Assembly (NCBI GenBank): GCA_017511045.1
Contig: JAFWLM010000018.1
Coordinates: forward strand, 1 to 45,902
DNA from: Lachnospiraceae bacterium
GTDB taxonomy: Bacteria > Bacillota > Clostridia > Lachnospirales > Lachnospiraceae
Length of the DNA: 45,902 bases
Direction of reading: 5' to 3'
Part shown: one piece after another, positions 36,111-43,666 of the stretch
Layout of the letters: every line of letters starts with the position of its first letter
Position numbering within the stretch: position 1 is the stretch's first letter
Notes under the pieces: generated by a model
Databases searched by the model: none
Told to the model about the DNA's origin: nothing
Seen by the model: the letters and a program-made list of their open reading frames with translations, nothing else
Program-made: the position numbers and the translations under genes

Positions 36111-36887
36111 ATGAGATTCAGCGGAAAAACGATAATTATTACAGGAGCAGCAGGAACGATCGGGAAAGCCGTTGCCAATGCCTTTTATCAGGAAGGAGCA
36201 AATCTTGCACTGGTTGATTGCAACAAGGAAGCCTTGGAACGAGTATGCAGAGAAGAAGGCTGGAATGAGAGAACTCTGCTGCTTCCTTCTGATGTTACGG
36301 ATGAAAAACAGGTGGAAGAGTATGTTGCGAAAACGGTAGAGCGGTTCGGTGCGGTTGATGCGTTCTTCAATAACGCCGGAATCACCGGGAACCGGAAAAC
36401 GATCGCGGAATTTGATATTGAACATTTTCGGAAACTCATGGATATCAATGTTACAGGCATAGCCCTGGGGTTAAAATATGTCCTTCAACAAATGTACAGG
36501 CAGGGCAGCGGATCAGTGATCAACACGTCCTCGCAGAAAGGAAAAGTCTTTGCAAAGGGCAGTGCCGATTACGCAGCGTCGAAAAGTGCAGTGATCACCC
36601 TTACAAAAATCGCGGCGATGGAATCGGCAGAAAAGAATGTCCGGGTCAACTGTATCATGCCGGGAATCGTCCATTCAAAAATGCTGGTCGATGTTAAGCG
36701 AAAAGGAAATCCCGACCTTTCCGTTGAGGAGATTGGCCGGTCGTTTGGGGATTCGATCCCAATCGGAAGGTGGTGTGAACCGGAAGAGCTTGCAAAGGCT
36801 GTTATGTTCCTGGCTTCAGACGATGCTTCATATATTACCGGAGCGGAGCTCCATATCGATGGCGGAATGACAGCAAATAGTTTATAA
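36111..36887 (+). CDS. Short-chain dehydrogenase/reductase (SDR), classical type
   Basis: 258-aa NAD(P)-dependent oxidoreductase. Start ATG 36111 (MRFSGKTIIITG) is preferred over an in-frame ATG 30 bp upstream because GAAGGAGAG is 3-11 nt before it. The cofactor motif TGAAGTIG, the NNAG motif, and the catalytic set Ser (NTSSQ), Tyr-x3-Lys (DYAASKSAV) are intact; the C-terminal SYITGAELHIDGGMTA is typical. It lies directly upstream of the sulfoquinovose operon but is separated by a terminator, so it is its own unit. SDR enzymes oxidise sulfoquinovose in the sulfo-ED pathway; a role in sugar-sulfonate metabolism here is only a hypothesis. Confidence 0.88.
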   Translation: MRFSGKTIIITGAAGTIGKAVANAFYQEGANLALVDCNKEALERVCREEGWNERTLLLPSDVTDEKQVEEYVAKTVERFGAVDAFFNNAGITGNRKTIAEFDIEHFRKLMDINVTGIALGLKYVLQQMYRQGSGSVINTSSQKGKVFAKGSADYAASKSAVITLTKIAAMESAEKNVRVNCIMPGIVHSKMLVDVKRKGNPDLSVEEIGRSFGDSIPIGRWCEPEELAKAVMFLASDDASYITGAELHIDGGMTANSL

Positions 36888-36899
36888 TAGGAAAAAAAT

Positions 36900-36930
36900 A
36901 AAAGGCGCCCTTGTTACGGCGTCCTTTTTA
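36900..36930 (+). terminator. Intrinsic terminator after the SDR gene
   Basis: AAAAGGCGCC (36900-36909), 8-nt loop, GGCGTCCTTTT (36918-36928; one bulged T), then TTA. It ends the SDR transcript 13 bp after its stop and overlaps the next promoter. Confidence 0.78.
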
Positions 36931-36939
36931 TGGTACAGT
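36911..36939 (+). promoter_or_regulatory. Predicted promoter of the sft operon, embedded in the SDR terminator
   Basis: -35 TTGTTA (36911-36916) lies in the loop of the upstream terminator; 17-nt spacer; -10 TACAGT (36934-36939). Two palindromes TTAATTAA (36944-36951 and 36957-36964) flank the RBS AAAGGA and precede ATG 36969; they are candidate operators or an mRNA structure. Both hexamers match consensus at 4/6. Confidence 0.5.
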
Positions 36940-36968
36940 GCAATTAATTAAAAGGATTAATTAATGTT

Positions 36969-38933
36969 ATGCTGGAAAGACTAAAAGACATCAAAATATC
37001 GATCGCGATCGGCGAGAACCAGTTTTCGATGAAACGGGGAAGTTTCCGCTACCGGCAGAAGATCTGGCTGCAGGCGGAGCTAAAACGCCGGAATCTCGTT
37101 CAGACAATCGATGGCTTTGATCTGGAACTGGATAAAGACAGCAGGCCGTATACCTTTTCTGTCAGAGAACAGGATGGACTTGTCCGCGCGGAATTGATCC
37201 AGCCGGAGACGCATAAAAAATACAACCGTTTCTCGATCACCTTTCCGGTGGAAAAAGATCTGCATTTCTATGGCTGTGGCGAGCTCCATTCCCACTTTGA
37301 TCTTCGCGGGGAAAAGATCAGGATCTTCGTTGCAGAGCATCAGAACACCAATCGGATCGGAAGAAAGCTCCTGCGCGCAGGTCTTTTGATGAAGAGGGAC
37401 GATAAAGTCCGTCCGCTGGATGAATACGAATCCTACTATGTACAGCCGACATTTACGACCAGCGGAAAATGGTTTTTCCATGCAGAAACGAAAGGTTTTA
37501 GTGAATTCGACTTTTCTGTTCCGGGGCAGGTAACATTCCATACACAGGAACCGCCTGTTTTCTGGCTTGGAAAAGCAGAGACCTATCCGGAACTATCTGA
37601 AAAACTGACTTCTTTGCTTGGAAGGCAGGCCGAACTTCCGGATTGGATCTATGACGGTGCGATCCTTGCGGTACAGGAAGGCTGTGAGGTGATCGACCGG
37701 AAAATAAAAGCGGCAGAAAAAGCAGGGGCGAAGGTCTGCGGTATCTGGTCTCAGGACTGGTGTGGCTGCAGAAGGACTGGCTTCGGCTATCAGGTCATGT
37801 GGAACTGGCAGTGGGACAGAGAACTCTATGTGGATCTGGATGAAAAGATCCGTGCCTGGAAGGAGAAGGGCATTCGTTTTCTGGGATATATCAACCCATT
37901 CCTGGCAATTGAGCAGAATCTGTATAAATACGCGACGGAACAGGGATACTGCGTAAAAGATAAAAACGGAGAAGACTATCTTGTTACGATCACGACCTTC
38001 CCGGCGGCAATGATCGATCTGACCAATCCGGATGCATGGGACTGGTACAAGGCGATCATCAAAGACAATATGATCGGCCTCGGCATGGGCGGATGGATGG
38101 CTGACTTCGGGGAATATCTCCCGACAGACTGCGTGCTTTCTTCCGGAGAAGATCCGGAAAAGCTTCATAACCAGTGGCCTGCGATGTGGGCAAGACTGAA
38201 CCGGGAAGCGATTGAAGAGAGCGGAAAGCAGGGAGAGGTTTTCTTCTTTACCCGTGCGGGATATACGGAAACACCAAAGTATTCCCCAATGATGTGGACA
38301 GGAGACCAGCACGTGGACTGGTCTGTGGATGACGGGCTCCCGTCTGTGATCCCCGCAACTCTTTCGCTTGCCATGAGTGGTTTCGGTATTACTCATTCTG
38401 ATGTTGGCGGCTATACCACGGTCTCCAGAATGACCCGAAGCAAAGAACTGCTTTTAAGATGGGAAGAGATGAATGCCTTTTCTCCGCTCTTCAGATTCCA
38501 TGAAGGAAACCAGCCTTCAAGAAATGTCCAGTTTGACGCAGATGAGGAGCTTCTGCAGCAGCTGGCAAAGTTCAGCAGCATTCATGCGGCACTGAAGCCG
38601 TATCTTAAAACTCTGGAAAAAGAAAATACAGAAAAAGGGACGCCTGTCATGCGGCCGCTGTTCTATCACTATGAAGAGGCAGCAGCTTATACAGATAAAA
38701 CGGAATATCTCCTGGGGAGGGATATCCTTGTCGCGCCGGTCTTAAAAAATGAGGCAGTCTCCAGAGAGGTATGGCTGCCGGATGATCACTGGGTGCATCT
38801 TTTTACAAAAGAAGAATATGAAGGCGGTACACACACGGTTTCCGCACCGGTCGGAACGCCGCCTGTTTTTATAAGGAAAGAAAGTCCGGCTTTTGAAAGC
38901 ATGATGAATATCATCAATGGGGAGACAGTCTGA
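36969..38933 (+). CDS. sftG: Family GH31 sulfoquinovosidase (YihQ/SftG-like)
   Basis: Retaining alpha-glycosidase expected to release sulfoquinovose from sulfoquinovosyl glycerol or related glycosides; 654 aa. Stretches such as LLGRQAELPDWIYDG, NWQWDRELYVDL, MADFGEYLPTD and GDQHVDWSVDDGL closely match E. coli YihQ as I remember it. Nucleophile Asp379 (MADFGEY) and acid/base Asp446 (WTGDQHVDW) are present. Of the YihQ sulfonate-pocket residues, the Gln pair (Gln236, Gln262), Trp278 and Tyr482 appear kept, but the Arg (E. coli Arg301) is Gln275 (GYQVMW). It is the first gene of the operon, whose other genes fit the sulfo-TAL pathway, so SQ glycosidase is the best call. A related alpha-glucosidase is the alternative. 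Confidence 0.85.
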   Translation: MLERLKDIKISIAIGENQFSMKRGSFRYRQKIWLQAELKRRNLVQTIDGFDLELDKDSRPYTFSVREQDGLVRAELIQPETHKKYNRFSITFPVEKDLHFYGCGELHSHFDLRGEKIRIFVAEHQNTNRIGRKLLRAGLLMKRDDKVRPLDEYESYYVQPTFTTSGKWFFHAETKGFSEFDFSVPGQVTFHTQEPPVFWLGKAETYPELSEKLTSLLGRQAELPDWIYDGAILAVQEGCEVIDRKIKAAEKAGAKVCGIWSQDWCGCRRTGFGYQVMWNWQWDRELYVDLDEKIRAWKEKGIRFLGYINPFLAIEQNLYKYATEQGYCVKDKNGEDYLVTITTFPAAMIDLTNPDAWDWYKAIIKDNMIGLGMGGWMADFGEYLPTDCVLSSGEDPEKLHNQWPAMWARLNREAIEESGKQGEVFFFTRAGYTETPKYSPMMWTGDQHVDWSVDDGLPSVIPATLSLAMSGFGITHSDVGGYTTVSRMTRSKELLLRWEEMNAFSPLFRFHEGNQPSRNVQFDADEELLQQLAKFSSIHAALKPYLKTLEKENTEKGTPVMRPLFYHYEEAAAYTDKTEYLLGRDILVAPVLKNEAVSREVWLPDDHWVHLFTKEEYEGGTHTVSAPVGTPPVFIRKESPAFESMMNIINGETV

Positions 38934-38966
38934 CGCATCAGACGCAAAAAAGAGGAGGTTTTACAC

Positions 38967-40457
38967 ATGAAAGATCAAGCACAGCGAGAGAAAAGCTTCT
39001 GGTCAAAAGTCAGTTATGGTTTTGCTGACATCTATGGAGGCGGAGCCTTTGTCATCATCAGTACCTTTTATACGGTATTTCTGACAAAAGCCCTCGGAAT
39101 GCCACCTGCGATGGCAGGCACGATCCCTTTGATCGGAAAGATCTGGGATGCGGTTACTGACCCTGTTATGGGTAATATCTGTGACCGGACAAGATCCAAA
39201 TTCGGAGCGAAGCGTTTTTATATGATGATCGGAAGTATCATCAGCGCCATCACCTTCATCCTGATGTGGGTCAATATCGGTGCCGGAAGTTCACCGACAG
39301 TCAAATACATTTTCTATATGCTGATGTACATGCTGTTTTCTACCGGCTTTACCATTGTTATGGTTCCGTATAACGGACTGCTTCCTGATATGGTCGATGA
39401 TTATACGGTAAGAAGTAAATTCTCCGGTGTCCGCATGGTCTTTTCCACCTTTGGCGCGATCCTTGCCGGACTGATCCCGACCCTTCTGATCAAGGAGAAT
39501 ACAAAACCGGGTCCTTACCTTACAGTCGCGCTGATCTTTGGCGTGATCTTCCTGGTCACGATCCTTCTGACTTTCTTCGGAACATGGGAAAAGCAGAAAG
39601 AGCCGGTCAAAGTGGGATTCGGCGAAAGCTTTGTACAGTCCTTAACAGTTTATAAGAGCAGAAGCTTCCGCCTGTTTATCGGTATCTTCCTCTTTGGTCA
39701 GGGTGCCGCCGACTTTGTAACAGGCCTTGCTGTTTACTATGTGGATGATGTGCTGAATGCGTATGGCGGAGGACGCTTCACATATCTTATGGCAGTCATC
39801 TTAGTTTCCCAGTTTGTAGGAACGATCGTCTTTACACCGCTTATGGCAAAGACATCCAAGAAGTTCCCTCTGCTGCTCGGCTTCCCGCTTCGTATCGTGG
39901 CGACAGTCGCGCTGCTGTTCTTCTCCCATGAGGGTGCAAGTTTTATGATCATTCTGGTCCTTTCCTTCATTATCGGACTGGGAATGGCAGGCTCTTCCAC
40001 AACGATCTATGCGATCCTTGCGGATATGGCGGATGTTGACAGGCTGATCACTTCCCTGAGCCGTCCGGGTATCGTATCTGCGATGGCAACCTTTGTTCGT
40101 AAGATCGCGACCGGTATCTCAACCGCGATCATCGGCCTCTTACTTTCGATGGTCGGATACAGCGAGACGCTGGCAAATGCGGGACAGAGACAGGCTGCTT
40201 CGACGCAGCACGGCATTGCCCTGATCTATATCATCGCACCGATCGTGCTCTGTATTATTGCAATTCTCTTTACTGTCTGGTTCCCGATGAAGAAGAAGGA
40301 ATTTGAGATCGTAAAGAAAGAGATCGCAAGGCGTCTGGGTGAAGAAGACTCTGCAGTAAGCGAAGAAGAGAAGAAAGTCTGCGAAAAGATCACCGGATTT
40401 AAATTTGAAAAACTGTGGAATCCGGATAACGCACTTTCCTTTAAATCAACAAAATAA
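38967..40457 (+). CDS. sftA: GPH-family MFS sugar (sulfoquinovose) importer
   Basis: 496-aa, 12-helix cation symporter of the glycoside-pentoside-hexuronide family. The signature loop is DPVMGNICDRTRSKFGAKR (about residues 53-71), repeated near VDRLITSLSRPG later. AGAGGAGG lies before ATG 38967. Homologous GPH carriers (E. coli YihO type) import sulfoquinovose or its glycosides, so the position between the glycosidase and the transaldolase supports that role; the substrate is inferred from context. Confidence 0.85.
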   Translation: MKDQAQREKSFWSKVSYGFADIYGGGAFVIISTFYTVFLTKALGMPPAMAGTIPLIGKIWDAVTDPVMGNICDRTRSKFGAKRFYMMIGSIISAITFILMWVNIGAGSSPTVKYIFYMLMYMLFSTGFTIVMVPYNGLLPDMVDDYTVRSKFSGVRMVFSTFGAILAGLIPTLLIKENTKPGPYLTVALIFGVIFLVTILLTFFGTWEKQKEPVKVGFGESFVQSLTVYKSRSFRLFIGIFLFGQGAADFVTGLAVYYVDDVLNAYGGGRFTYLMAVILVSQFVGTIVFTPLMAKTSKKFPLLLGFPLRIVATVALLFFSHEGASFMIILVLSFIIGLGMAGSSTTIYAILADMADVDRLITSLSRPGIVSAMATFVRKIATGISTAIIGLLLSMVGYSETLANAGQRQAASTQHGIALIYIIAPIVLCIIAILFTVWFPMKKKEFEIVKKEIARRLGEEDSAVSEEEKKVCEKITGFKFEKLWNPDNALSFKSTK

Positions 40458-40530
40458 TGAGCTGCACAGGGCGGTCATTATAAACTGCCGGGAAAGCATG
40501 CTCATAAACCATACATTTTAGGAGGATGAG

Positions 40531-41217
40531 ATGAAATATTTTTTAGACAGCGCAAAATTAGATGAGATCGAAGAAGCCTATCACAGTTTCGGGATCGATG
40601 GAGTGACCACAAATCCCCGTCACATCATGGATTCCGGAAAGCCGTTCCTTACAGCGGTCACGGATATTGCGGAGTGGATCAAAAAAGAAGGGCTGGAAGG
40701 TTATGAGAAGTTTCCGGTTTCTGTTGAGATCGATCCTTATCTGGAAGATACAGACGAAATGGTGGAGGCAGCAAGAAAGATTTCTGCGATCTCTGAAAAC
40801 TTTGTAATAAAGATCCCCTGCATTCCGGCCGGGATCGCGGCAGCAAAAAGACTGGAAGCAGAAGGGATCCGAACGAATGTAACATTGGTATTCTCCGCAG
40901 CGCAGGCAATCCTTCCTGCAAAGAACGGCTCCCTCTTCGTTTCTCCGTTCATTGGATGGAAAGAAGCAAACGGCGAAGACTGCAGACAGTACATTCAGGA
41001 TATCGTAACGATCTATAAGAACTATGGTTTTTATGGAAAAACGCAGATCATCTGCGCAGCAGTCCGGACAGCAAAACAGTTTGTGGACTGTGCAGTAGCA
41101 GGAGCGGATATTGTTACCGCCGGCCTTGCAGTTTACAAAGATTCCATGGTTCATCCATATACCCGTCAGGGAATGGATACGTTCAGAGCCGCATGGGATA
41201 AAACAGTAAAATCATAA
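40531..41217 (+). CDS. sftT: Class I transaldolase, probable 6-deoxy-6-sulfofructose transaldolase (SftT)
   Basis: 228-aa (TalC/FSA-size) transaldolase. The opening MKYFLDSAKLDEIEEAY and VTTNPRHIMDSG, Schiff-base Lys94 in NFVIKIPCIPAG, and TNVTLVFSAAQA are family marks. In the sulfo-TAL pathway SftT transfers the glycerone part of 6-deoxy-6-sulfofructose to glyceraldehyde-3-phosphate, giving fructose-6-phosphate and 3-sulfolactaldehyde. Motif TNPRH replaces the usual TNPSL and could help bind the sulfonate. TAGGAGG precedes ATG 40531. The stop codon lies in a 16-bp inverted repeat. The family is sure; the specific reaction is inferred from neighbours. Confidence 0.85.
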   Translation: MKYFLDSAKLDEIEEAYHSFGIDGVTTNPRHIMDSGKPFLTAVTDIAEWIKKEGLEGYEKFPVSVEIDPYLEDTDEMVEAARKISAISENFVIKIPCIPAGIAAAKRLEAEGIRTNVTLVFSAAQAILPAKNGSLFVSPFIGWKEANGEDCRQYIQDIVTIYKNYGFYGKTQIICAAVRTAKQFVDCAVAGADIVTAGLAVYKDSMVHPYTRQGMDTFRAAWDKTVKS

Positions 41218-41236
41218 TAAATGATTTTACTGTTTT
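41200..41236 (+). promoter_or_regulatory. 16-bp perfect inverted repeat across the sftT stop codon
   Basis: AAAACAGTAAAATCAT (41200-41215), loop AATAA, ATGATTTTACTGTTTT (41221-41236). All 16 pairs match. The stop TAA (41215-41217) lies at the top of the stem. It may act as an attenuator or a 3'-exonuclease barrier that gives sftT more mRNA than the genes below. Confidence 0.75.
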
Positions 41237-41246
41237 AAAGAAAAAG

Positions 41247-41313
41247 GCGCAGAAAATTACAGAAGAAGTTGCTGCGCAACAGTAATTTTCGCGCAGTACA
41301 GCAAAGCTGTACT
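41247..41313 (+). promoter_or_regulatory. Two further tandem stem-loops in the sftT-sftF gap
   Basis: Hairpin 1: GCGC(A)GAAAATTAC (41247-41260) with GTAATTTTCGCGC (41282-41294), enclosing an inner GTTGC/GCAAC. Hairpin 2: AGTACAGC-AAA-GCTGTACT (41295-41313). Neither is followed by a U-run, so mRNA stability, processing or protein binding is more likely than termination. sftF begins 35 bp later with AGGAGAAAAG. Confidence 0.7.
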
Positions 41314-41348
41314 TATTACTACAAATAAACAGGAGAAAAGCGACAATA

Positions 41349-42206
41349 ATGAAAATTGGTTTTGTCGGACTCGGCATTATGGGCGAGTCCATGTGTGAGA
41401 ATATCATTAAAAAACACGATGACGAAGTCTATGTGTTTGATGTAGTAAAAGAAAAAAGGGATAAGCTGGCTGCTCTCGGCGGGATTCCGTGTGAGAGCTC
41501 AAAAGAGGTGGCAGAAAAAGCGGATGTGTTTATCAGCATGGTGCCGAAGTCAGAGCATTCCCGCGCAGTATATGAAGAGGTCCTCCCGGTCCTTTGTGAA
41601 GGAAAGACCTGCATTGATATGAGCACGATCGATCCGGGCGTTTCCGTTGAACTTTCGGAAATGGTAAAAAAGACAGGAGCGGAGTTTATCGATGCACCGG
41701 TCGTAAAAAGCAAACCGGCGGCAATCGCAGGAAAACTCGGGATCTACGTCGGAGGATCAGAAAAAGCATATGAGGAAATGCGGCCGATCCTTCTTTATAT
41801 GGGCGAGAACGTTATGCGGCTTGGCGATAACGGAAAAGGGCTTGTCATGAAGATCTGCCATAATGCGCTTGTTTCCCAGATCCAGAACGGTGTGAACGAG
41901 ACATCGACTCTTGCAAAACTGAACGGGATCGATATCTTAACTTTCGCCGAGGCGATCTCCTATGGCGGCGCCGGAAACTGGTATCTGGATTCTAAAAAAG
42001 ATGTGCTTTCGAAAGAAGATTATACAACAGCGTTCTCCATTGAAAATGAGCATAAAGATGTGCATATCTGTTTGAATCTGGCAAAGGAATGTGGATTATC
42101 CATGCCAGGCGAAGAAAATGCAGTGAGAGTATACGATAAGGCAATGGAGATGGGAATCGGGAAAGAAGATTTCTGTGCAACGATCAAGGTGGTCCGCGGT
42201 GAGTAA
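41349..42206 (+). CDS. sftF: Beta-hydroxyacid dehydrogenase family, probable 3-sulfolactaldehyde reductase
   Basis: 285-aa NAD(P)H-dependent enzyme expected to reduce 3-sulfolactaldehyde to 2,3-dihydroxypropane-1-sulfonate (DHPS). The Rossmann motif is GFVGLGIMGESM (GxGxMG); catalytic Lys168 is in VMKICHNALV with Asn172. The substrate loop, usually DAPVSGG, is DAPVVKSKPAAIAG, so the carboxylate-binding SGG is replaced by V-K-S; the sulfolactaldehyde reductase YihU also departs from SGG here. AGGAG precedes ATG 41349. Its end overlaps the DUF4867 gene by 8 bp. A generic 3-hydroxyisobutyrate-type enzyme is the alternative. Confidence 0.82.
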   Translation: MKIGFVGLGIMGESMCENIIKKHDDEVYVFDVVKEKRDKLAALGGIPCESSKEVAEKADVFISMVPKSEHSRAVYEEVLPVLCEGKTCIDMSTIDPGVSVELSEMVKKTGAEFIDAPVVKSKPAAIAGKLGIYVGGSEKAYEEMRPILLYMGENVMRLGDNGKGLVMKICHNALVSQIQNGVNETSTLAKLNGIDILTFAEAISYGGAGNWYLDSKKDVLSKEDYTTAFSIENEHKDVHICLNLAKECGLSMPGEENAVRVYDKAMEMGIGKEDFCATIKVVRGE

Positions 42207-42897
42207 GCTGAAAGAATTAAATGAAAAAAATCATTTTCAGATCCACAGTGTCGAAGATGAACGTTTTCAAAAATACGGACGTATCCTGAGATTCTTTCCT
42301 GCAGAGGATCTGGCACGCCGCGCGGAAGAATATACAACGATCCCGGAGAAGGGCAATACCTATGTTGCCTCATTACCGGAACTGGAAGAAGCTGACGGTG
42401 TGTCAAAAATCAGAGACGTCATTTACGGAGGCTTTCCGATCCAGGTGGGTTACTGCAACGGCAGGAATTCCACGATTAATGGATTTGAATACCATAAGAC
42501 CAGCGAGATCAATCTTGCGCTGACGGACTATTGTCTGGCGCTTGGACACCGGTTTGATATCTCCCCTGAGTTGACTTATCCGGCGGAAAAGGCAGAGTTT
42601 TTCTATGTCCCGAAAGGGACGGTCTTTGAAATGTACGGAACGACCCTGCATTTATCTCCGCTTAAGACAAGGGATGAAGGCTTTAAAAATATCGTGATCC
42701 TGCCGCGGGGAACCAACACGCCGCTTTCCGAAGAGGAAAAAGAAGAGGCAAGGCGCGCACATGCAAAGGGGCATTTAGAATCCTGTCTTCTGCTGCAAAA
42801 GAGTAAATGGGTCATTTCCCATCCGGAGAGAGAGCCACTGATAAAACAGGGTGCACATCCCGGGGTCATCGGAGATAATATTGAGCTGAAGTACTGA
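42199..42897 (+). CDS. sftX: DUF4867 protein (SftX-like), function unknown
   Basis: 232 aa from GTG 42199 (SKLKELNEKNHFQIHSVEDERF), chosen because AAGGTGG lies 5 nt upstream and the start overlaps sftF by 8 bp. Cupin-like features: FEYHKTSEINLALTDYCLALGHRFD at about residues 94-118, then EFFYVPKGTVFEMYGTTLHLSP with a His and acidic residues that could bind metal. DUF4867 genes recur in sulfo-TAL clusters but I know no proven role; mutarotase, isomerase or accessory metal enzyme are guesses. Confidence 0.78.
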   Translation: MSKLKELNEKNHFQIHSVEDERFQKYGRILRFFPAEDLARRAEEYTTIPEKGNTYVASLPELEEADGVSKIRDVIYGGFPIQVGYCNGRNSTINGFEYHKTSEINLALTDYCLALGHRFDISPELTYPAEKAEFFYVPKGTVFEMYGTTLHLSPLKTRDEGFKNIVILPRGTNTPLSEEEKEEARRAHAKGHLESCLLLQKSKWVISHPEREPLIKQGAHPGVIGDNIELKY

Positions 42898-42899
42898 CC

Positions 42900-43628
42900 A
42901 TGGAATATGTACTGTTTTATCTGACAATTTTACTGACCCATATCATTCAGGGGATCACGGGATTTGCAGGAACTTTACTCGCAATGCCGTTTTCGCTTCG
43001 TCTGGTGGGAGTGGACGTTGCAGTCCCCGTCTTAAACGGACTGGGGATCGCAAGCGGTTTATATATTTTTCTCGGGAACCGGAAACATGTTGTCTGGAGG
43101 GAAGTCGGAATCGTTCTGGCAGTTATGATCCCTTTCATGCTGGGCGGCGTTTTTCTGCGTAATCTTCTGAAAGGAAATACAAGGACCCTGTTTATAGTTC
43201 TGGGTATCATTGTTCTTCTATTGGCGGTGAAGGGGATCTATGATCTGTTCTTCGCCAAACAGGAAAGACCTCTGCCGACCGCTGTCCGATACGGAGCCTT
43301 GGTACTTGCCGGAATCGTACATGGAATGTTCGTCTGTGGTGGTCCGCTTTTGATCATCTATATCGCAGACCGGCTTCCAAAGAAAGAAGCGTTCCGCGCA
43401 ACCCTTTCTACGATCTGGGCTGTCCTGGACACGATCCTTCTGGTAACACAGTTGATTTCCGGAGAGTGGAGCCTTCCGCTTCTTAAGACCCAGCTGATCG
43501 CGCTTCCGGTCCTGATCCTTGCTATGATCATCGGAAGTCTTTTATATAAGAAGATGAGCCAGAGGCTTTTTATGATCATTACTTACATTTTACTATTGAT
43601 ATCGGGAATTTCTTTATTTTTCAAATAG
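42900..43628 (+). CDS. sftE: TauE/SafE-family sulfonate exporter
   Basis: 242-aa membrane protein with about eight helices. The opening THIIQGITGFAGTLLAMPFSL and repeat GIVHGMFVCGGPLLIIYI are the TauE/SafE signature (paired helical repeat). The family exports sulfite, sulfoacetate and other organosulfonates, so here it most likely exports DHPS or sulfolactate. It starts 2 bp after the DUF4867 stop. Confidence 0.85.
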   Translation: MEYVLFYLTILLTHIIQGITGFAGTLLAMPFSLRLVGVDVAVPVLNGLGIASGLYIFLGNRKHVVWREVGIVLAVMIPFMLGGVFLRNLLKGNTRTLFIVLGIIVLLLAVKGIYDLFFAKQERPLPTAVRYGALVLAGIVHGMFVCGGPLLIIYIADRLPKKEAFRATLSTIWAVLDTILLVTQLISGEWSLPLLKTQLIALPVLILAMIIGSLLYKKMSQRLFMIITYILLLISGISLFFK

Positions 43629-43666
43629 AAAGATATCAGATATAATTACAAAGAGGTTAACAATCT

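Noticed and set aside
37593-38396. Minus-strand open frame (267 codons) inside the GH31 gene
   Set aside because: Shadow frame opposite conserved catalytic motifs; no domain, promoter or RBS.
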